A DNA stretch of 64,000 bases from the NCBI RefSeq assembly GCF_009909145.1, contig NZ_JAAAPJ010000001.1:434001-498000 (forward strand). The letters are read 5' to 3'. The position numbers were made by a program, and so were the translations under genes. The notes beneath the pieces are model-generated. The model searched no databases. It had not been told where the DNA came from and saw nothing but the letters and a program-made list of their open reading frames with translations. Source of the DNA: Corallococcus silvisoli. GTDB lineage: Bacteria; Myxococcota; Myxococcia; Myxococcales; Myxococcaceae. Positions 59,327-64,000 of the stretch are shown here, piece after piece (within the stretch, counting starts at the first letter, position 1; the number at the start of each line of letters is the position of its first letter).

Positions 59327-60939
59327 GGGGTTTCCTCGATGCAACGGCTCTCGATGCGGACCCGGTAGGACTTGAGCTCGTCGTTCCAGTATTCGTTGTC
59401 GAACTTGAAGGCGACCTGGGCGGGCGACAGCAGCTCCTCTTCCTCCGCCGCCACCACCTGCGCGCCCTTCTTCACGCGCTCGTACAGCTTGAGGCCGACC
59501 TCGTACTCCATCAGGCGCACCTGCTCGGCGGCGCGCAGCAGCGTGTCCGCCTCCTGGCGCACGGCCTCTTGCAGCCGCGCGTCGTACACGCGCACCGCCT
59601 CCGCGTGGGACAGGTCATACAGCCGCGTCAGGTGTCCGAAGAGCCGGTCGCCGAAGCTCCCGGCGTAGCGGCCCAGGCGCTCGCCCTCCAGGTCCAGCAC
59701 GGACACGAACTTCGCGGCGCGCTGGGTGCCGCCGTGCGCGTTGGCGGCGCGGCGCAGGCGCGCGTCCTGGCTCAGGTCCTCGCGGTTGCGCACGGACTCC
59801 AGCGAGTCCGCGTACCGCCGCGTCAGCTCCTTCGCCGCGCGCTTGGCGGGCAGGTAGTGGCACAGGTCGCGGAAGATGAGCGCGCGCAGCAGGTACTTGT
59901 CCGGCATGAACTCATCGCGGAACGACGGCGCGTCCAGCGTGGTGAGGATGCCCAGCGACGCGCGCAGGTCGCCCAGCTTGTATCGGGTCCACGCCTCCTC
60001 CAGGTAGAGGCTGGCGCGGCCCGGGTCCAGCTGGGGCAGCTTCACCTTGCCGTACGCGTCCAGCGCGCCCGTGAAGTCCTTCTTCTCGTAGCGCAGGCGG
60101 GCCACCGCGAGCGCCGCCTCGTTGCGCGCCTCGCGGGTGAGCTTCTCGTCGTCGGAGAGCGTGAGGAAGTCCTTCACCATCTCGTCCGGCGGATCCTTCA
60201 CCTGCTTGAGCCGGGTGACGAGCAGCGCGAACTTCGCGCGGCTGGCCTCCGCGCTCGTCTCCGGCAGCTTGGAGAAGTGCGTGCCCGCCCAGCGCTCGTT
60301 GCCCACGCGCAGGTCCACCAGGCCCTGCTGGTAGTGCGCGTAGGCCCCCGTCTCATCCGGGAGGAAGCCCAGGTCGAGCGCGCCGAAGACCTGCTCGTCG
60401 ATCATCACCTCGTCGTGCGGCCGGTCCGTCAGGCCCTTCAGCGCGTCCAGCGCGCGCGGCAGCACGTTGGGGTTGGTGCGCTCGCGAGCGATGCGCGCCA
60501 GGTACGTCGCGCCCGCGTGGGTGAGGCCCAGGTCGATGAGGCTGCGCGCGAGGAAGTACTGGCCCCACGCGTAGTTGTCGTCCGTGCGCGGCGTGGACTG
60601 GAGCCACGCGTACAGCGGGCCGGCGGCGTCGCGCGGCTTGCCGTCGAAGTACGCCTGGAGCGCCTTGTCGAAGGTCTCCGGCGGCACCTTCTGCGGCGGG
60701 GGCGGCGGGGCTGCCGCGACGGGGGCCTTGGCGGGCGCGGGCGCACCCGCGACGGTGCCCGCGTCCGTGGGACCCGGGGTGCCCGCGTCGGCGCTGGCCG
60801 CGGCGGGGGCCTTGGCGGTGGCGGGAGGAGGGGGCGGCATGGGCGGCATGCCCGCGTCCGGTGCGGCGCGGACGGCCGTTGGGAACACGATGAGCGCGGC
60901 GCTGGCGAGCGCGGCGGCGATGAGTGGGCGGGACGTCAT
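59323..60939 (-). CDS. Exported repeat protein with Pro/Ala linker, GltE/NfsE-like by layout
   Basis: 538 residues: signal peptide (IAAALASAALIVFPTAVRA), a Pro/Ala/Thr linker at about 30-85, then TPR-like helices to the end with a long coiled region (about 420-520). It lies between the small barrel and the 1090-residue TPR gene, the place of GltE in the Glt order as I recall it. Start overlaps the barrel gene stop (ATGA), stop overlaps the next start. Confidence 0.84.
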   Translation of the reverse strand: MTSRPLIAAALASAALIVFPTAVRAAPDAGMPPMPPPPPATAKAPAAASADAGTPGPTDAGTVAGAPAPAKAPVAAAPPPPPQKVPPETFDKALQAYFDGKPRDAAGPLYAWLQSTPRTDDNYAWGQYFLARSLIDLGLTHAGATYLARIARERTNPNVLPRALDALKGLTDRPHDEVMIDEQVFGALDLGFLPDETGAYAHYQQGLVDLRVGNERWAGTHFSKLPETSAEASRAKFALLVTRLKQVKDPPDEMVKDFLTLSDDEKLTREARNEAALAVARLRYEKKDFTGALDAYGKVKLPQLDPGRASLYLEEAWTRYKLGDLRASLGILTTLDAPSFRDEFMPDKYLLRALIFRDLCHYLPAKRAAKELTRRYADSLESVRNREDLSQDARLRRAANAHGGTQRAAKFVSVLDLEGERLGRYAGSFGDRLFGHLTRLYDLSHAEAVRVYDARLQEAVRQEADTLLRAAEQVRLMEYEVGLKLYERVKKGAQVVAAEEEELLSPAQVAFKFDNEYWNDELKSYRVRIESRCIEETP

Positions 60940-61571
60940 TCGGTGGCGCCGAAGTTGAAGGCCGTTCCAATCTGGACGGTGGGCACGTTGATGATGCGCG
61001 ACGTGCCCGCGAAGACGGTGTTGTTCGTCACGTCCAGGCGGAAGGACACGTTGCGGCTGGAGAACACGCGCACGCCGAGGCCCAGGTTGACGGCGGGGCG
61101 GAAGCCGTCGCTGCGGTGGATCTTCACCACCGTGCCGCCGGCCAGCAGGGAGACCTCGAAGTGGATGACGTTCGAGTTGACGAAGGACGTCTTGCCGTAC
61201 AGCGGGCTCCACACGAGGTCGCTGCCCACCATCCACTGCACCTGGTCCTCGAATGCGGTGGCGGTGGGGGACGCCTCGAAGTCGCGCTCCAGCTGGCGGC
61301 GCAGGCTGGTCTGCACGTTGTAGCTGTACGTGCCGCGACCCACCTGCCACGCGAAGGTGTCGCTGAAGTGGTACGTGTAGCCGACCGTGCCGATGAGGCC
61401 CTTGTAGAAGGCGTCCGCGGGCAGCACGCCCACGCCGAGCGACAGCTCGTGGTGCATGCGGTACAGCCGGTCCTGCACCGCGGAGACGGTGCCGGGGTTC
61501 TCGAGTTCCTCGGCCTGGGCGCGCGCGAGGCCGGGCACCAGGCAGAAGAGGGAGAGCAGGAGGAATCGCAC
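60936..61571 (-). CDS. Small outer-membrane beta-barrel protein
   Basis: 211 residues from a GTG that opens a signal peptide (RFLLLSLFCLVPGLARAQ). The mature part is an alternating beta pattern with aromatic girdle residues (VGYTYHFSDTFAWQVGRG, FEVSLLAGG) and ends in a hydrophobic strand. This is the myxobacterial outer-membrane barrel type seen in GltA/GltB/GltH and NfsA/NfsB. The end residue is not the usual Phe. An AGGAAA precedes the start. 59 bases separate it from the FHA gene. Confidence 0.85.
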   Translation of the reverse strand: MRFLLLSLFCLVPGLARAQAEELENPGTVSAVQDRLYRMHHELSLGVGVLPADAFYKGLIGTVGYTYHFSDTFAWQVGRGTYSYNVQTSLRRQLERDFEASPTATAFEDQVQWMVGSDLVWSPLYGKTSFVNSNVIHFEVSLLAGGTVVKIHRSDGFRPAVNLGLGVRVFSSRNVSFRLDVTNNTVFAGTSRIINVPTVQIGTAFNFGATE

Positions 61572-61630
61572 GGGGACTTTTTCCTGTCGGAGGTCGGGGT
61601 GGCGTGGAGGTGGGGGAGGGGTCCCCCGCG

Positions 61631-64000
61631 TCAGTAGCCGACCGAGTTGAAGAGGAACGGGTACGTGATGATGACGAGGCCGCCCTTCGGGGCGGGGAAC
61701 TGCCAGCCCTTCAGGCTGCTGAGGATGCACGCCTCGACGGAGGCGTTGCGGAGGGTGGACGACTTGGTCTTGGCGGAAGCGACTTGGCCGTTGAGCCCGA
61801 TGGCCCACTCGAGCACCACCTTGCCCGCGAGGCCGGGGTCCTTGAGCAGCGCGCGCTCGTAGCAGGCGTGGACGTCGTTGAGGTGGCTGTTGATGACCTT
61901 GGCCACGGCTTCACGGTCCACGGTGCCCTGGGTGGAGGAGATGCTGCGCGCGGTGGCGCGCGTGACGGTGCCGCCCACCGCGCCCTTGCCCACGCCGCCC
62001 GCGCCCAGCGCGCCGATGCCGCCGCCGCCCTTGCCGCGCAAGAGCTCCGCGCCCAGCGTGGCGCCGCCGCCCTTGCCGCCGCCGCCCAGGCCGAAGGTGC
62101 CCAGGCCCGCGTTGGCGATGGGCGCCTTGCCGATGAGGCCGGAGAGCTTGTAGTTGGTCTGCTTGACGTTCTTGCTGCCCGGACCGCTGCCCATCTTGTC
62201 CACGGCGGCGAGCAGGTCGTTGGCGGCGGGGCCCGCGGCGGACAGCTTCGCGAGCGCCTTGAGGGCCTTGCTCTCCGGCGCGGCGGCCACGGCCTTGGGG
62301 ACCTGGACCTCCTTGACGGGCTTGGGCGGCGCCTTCTCCGCGACGACGGGCTTCTCCTTGACGGGCTCCTTCTTCTTGAGGGCCTCGAGCTTCTTCTTCG
62401 CCTCTTCCTTCTTCTTGGGTTCAGGGGCGATGAGGCGCAGCGCGACGGGCGGCAGGTTCTTCTGGGTGAAGTCCGCGGTCGCGGGGCCCTGGGGCCGCGT
62501 GGCGATGAACCAGCCCAGGCCGCCGCCGAAGATGGCGAGGAAGAAGAGGGTCAGCCAGGGCAGGCCCTTGAGCGGGTTGACGAAGACGCGCTCGGGGGCG
62601 GGCGCCGCGTAGGCGACGAGCGACATCTTGCCCTGGGTGAGGCGGGCCGCGGTGCCGTCGCGCAGGGTGACGAAGCGGCGGCTGCCGTCGGACTCGAGGG
62701 CGGCGCTGGTGACGGGGGCGAAGCGGCCGTCGCTGCCGCCCTTCTCCACGTCGGTGCCGGGGGGCACGAAGAGGCGGTAGTTGCCGTTGACGGATTCGGC
62801 GAGCGTGAAGTCATCACCCTCGGGGAGGGTGAAGCCCCAGAGGGGCATGGGGGCCTGCTCCTCGAGGGCGGCCTTGACGGGCTTCTTCGCGTCCGGCGCG
62901 AAGCGGCGCGCGTCGCGGCGCACGGCGCCCCAGTACAGCTCCAGGTAGAGCTGCGCGGCGCCCTTGCCCGGGCCGATCTTCGGCGCGTGCGTGGGGCGCG
63001 TGGCCGGGGCCTTGTCGAGCACGAGGGGGCCCGCGGCGGGAGCGGCATCGGTGTCCACGCCCGCGAGCAGGTCGTCCGCGACGAGCAGGCTGGGCATGGC
63101 CTCGGAAGGAGGCCGCCGGCGGGTGGAGGGAACGGTGCCCGCGGGGACCGCGGGAGCAGGTGCGCGCTTCGCGGACGCGGGCTGAGCGTGAGGCGCCTGC
63201 TGCGGGTGCGCCGCCGCGTGCTGCGCGTGCGCGGCCTGGGGGAGCGCTGACTGCGCGGGGGCGTGCTGAGGGTGCGCCGCGTGCTGCGGGTGTGCCGGCT
63301 GCTGCGCGTGAGCGGCCTGCTGCGCACGTGCGGCCTGCTGTGCCTGCGCGGCTTGCTGTGCCTGCTGCTGCGCGAACGCGGCCTGCTGTGCCTGCGCGGC
63401 CTGTTGCTGCGCGAGTGCGGCCTGCTGTGCCTGCTGTTGAGCGTAGGCGGCTTGCTGCGCCTGCTGCTGAGCGTACGCGGCCTGCTGTGCCTGCTGCTGA
63501 GCGTAGGCGGCCTGCTGTGCCTGCTGCTGAGCGTAGGCGGCTTGCTGTGCCTGCTGCTGAGCGAGCGCGGCCTGCTGCTGCGCGTAGGCGGCCTGCTGTG
63601 CCTGTTGCTGAGCGAGCGCGGCCTGCTGCTGCGCGGAAGGGTGCTGCACGTGTGTCGCGTGGGCCGCCTGCTGCGGGTGCGCGGCCTGCTGGGGCGCGAA
63701 CGCGTGGGGCGGTGCTCCGTTCGCGGGATGTGGCGCAGCGGGAGGCACGCCAGCGCCTCCGAAGAGCGCGGCGACTTCGGGGGGCGGCTGCGGCTTGGTC
63801 TCCACGGGCCGCTGGTTGAGGATCCGCGTCTTCAGGACGAAAGGACCGCACAGCACCTCGTCCACGGAGCGGATCTCACACGCGGTGACCTGGTGCCCGT
63901 TGACGAAGACGCCACTGGTGCCACCGCCCGCGTCCTGGATCGCGGTGCGACCGTTCTGGAAGTAGAGCAGCGCGTGGCGCGGCGACACGGAGGCATCGTC
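61631..64000 (-). CDS. Inner-membrane FHA protein with AgmX/PglI tail, start beyond the right edge
   Basis: 790 codons are open to the edge; the first 4 visible ones continue an FHA domain (SPRHALLYF, GVFVNG), so the true start lies outside. Counting from the GTG at 63988: FHA end 1-60, Pro-rich part, a Gln/Ala/His repeat tract (about 99-271), a cytoplasmic folded part, membrane helix 476-497, a Lys/Glu/Pro and Gly-rich periplasmic linker, and an AgmX/PglI-type tail (about 686-785) with VHACYERAL, VEACILSSL, FPAP and YPF. GltG/PglI and NfsG have this same layout. It could read a phosphorylated cytoplasmic partner by FHA and contact envelope parts through the tail. Confidence 0.88.
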   Translation of the reverse strand, partial: DDASVSPRHALLYFQNGRTAIQDAGGGTSGVFVNGHQVTACEIRSVDEVLCGPFVLKTRILNQRPVETKPQPPPEVAALFGGAGVPPAAPHPANGAPPHAFAPQQAAHPQQAAHATHVQHPSAQQQAALAQQQAQQAAYAQQQAALAQQQAQQAAYAQQQAQQAAYAQQQAQQAAYAQQQAQQAAYAQQQAQQAALAQQQAAQAQQAAFAQQQAQQAAQAQQAARAQQAAHAQQPAHPQHAAHPQHAPAQSALPQAAHAQHAAAHPQQAPHAQPASAKRAPAPAVPAGTVPSTRRRPPSEAMPSLLVADDLLAGVDTDAAPAAGPLVLDKAPATRPTHAPKIGPGKGAAQLYLELYWGAVRRDARRFAPDAKKPVKAALEEQAPMPLWGFTLPEGDDFTLAESVNGNYRLFVPPGTDVEKGGSDGRFAPVTSAALESDGSRRFVTLRDGTAARLTQGKMSLVAYAAPAPERVFVNPLKGLPWLTLFFLAIFGGGLGWFIATRPQGPATADFTQKNLPPVALRLIAPEPKKKEEAKKKLEALKKKEPVKEKPVVAEKAPPKPVKEVQVPKAVAAAPESKALKALAKLSAAGPAANDLLAAVDKMGSGPGSKNVKQTNYKLSGLIGKAPIANAGLGTFGLGGGGKGGGATLGAELLRGKGGGGIGALGAGGVGKGAVGGTVTRATARSISSTQGTVDREAVAKVINSHLNDVHACYERALLKDPGLAGKVVLEWAIGLNGQVASAKTKSSTLRNASVEACILSSLKGWQFPAPKGGLVIITYPFLFNSVGY
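63176..63694 (-). repeat. Gln/Ala/His-rich coding repeat tract
   Basis: In-frame tract inside the FHA protein gene. A ten-residue unit of the type AQQQAQQAAY recurs about seven times (30-bp DNA period) with Phe, Leu or His variants, followed by His/Pro/Gln. Coding, since the frame is kept and third positions vary. Confidence 0.85.

Noticed and set aside
56285..59368. 1027-codon open frame on the plus strand opposite the large TPR gene
   Set aside because: Its translation is Arg/His/Leu-rich with no domain, and the opposite strand has a signal peptide, TPR pattern and coupled starts. Long antisense frames are expected at this GC content.

Overview
The window is very GC-rich (roughly 70%) and densely packed, and reads as a chromosomal segment of a fruiting myxobacterium of the Myxococcus/Corallococcus group. 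The evidence is a CsgA (C-signal) homologue, protein tails of the AgmX/PglI type, many lipoproteins with short Leu-x-Gly-Cys or Ala-Cys lipoboxes, a eukaryote-like Ser/Thr kinase, an NtrC-type regulator, chemoreceptor and histidine-kinase genes, and frequent ATGA/TGATG/GTGA start-stop overlaps. No tRNA, rRNA, insertion sequence, phage module or CRISPR array was recognised.

Positions 1-9,600 hold a cut-off coiled-coil secreted protein, an NtrC-type sigma-54 activator, a Nudix hydrolase, a haem-oxygenase-like (HDO) metalloprotein, a six-helix chemoreceptor-like protein whose 3' end overlaps that of a convergent sensor kinase, a lipoprotein and radA. Positions 9,700-17,000 hold a GlsB-type membrane protein, a bioB-bioF-bioD operon preceded by a good BirA-type operator, a small unknown gene coupled to an aminotransferase, and a two-gene unit for a TPR protein and a periplasmic binding lipoprotein. 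Positions 17,000-25,400 run almost entirely leftward: GTP-dependent PEP carboxykinase (pckG), miaE, a 55-bp tandem repeat array, several secreted or membrane unknowns, a GNAT acetyltransferase, a stand-alone AgmX/PglI-tail protein and gluQ.

Positions 25,400-35,000 carry a metallophosphoesterase, a GAF-type adenylate/guanylate cyclase, an RlmN-type radical SAM enzyme, a glutamate-cysteine-ligase-family protein, an unusual lipoprotein, and a LytS/LytTR-type kinase-regulator pair. Positions 35,000-41,400 are the developmental locus: hemG (protoporphyrinogen oxidase) divergent from csgA, then an IQ-motif repeat protein of different base composition placed between csgA and pdxH (fprA), then glgA. 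Positions 41,400-53,000 contain a soluble Ser/Thr kinase coupled to an LEA-like lipoprotein, a CorC/HlyC transporter, two secreted proteins, a low-GC insert with small orphan genes and a possible gene remnant, aat, a second LEA-like lipoprotein, a putative zinc peptidase, a hemerythrin-like protein, and a metalloprotease lipoprotein coupled to a membrane protein.

Positions 53,000-64,000 are one leftward cluster of seven genes: an inner-membrane FHA/AgmX-PglI-tail protein (start beyond the right edge), a small beta-barrel, two periplasmic repeat proteins (538 and 1090 residues), two lipoproteins and a 635-residue TPR protein. Every junction after the first is an overlap. Architecture and order resemble the Glt gliding-motility and Nfs spore-coat machineries of Myxococcus xanthus. 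I infer a trans-envelope machine of that family, possibly an uncharacterised paralogue. This is the most interesting system in the window. The csgA locus with its inserted IQ-repeat gene comes second.
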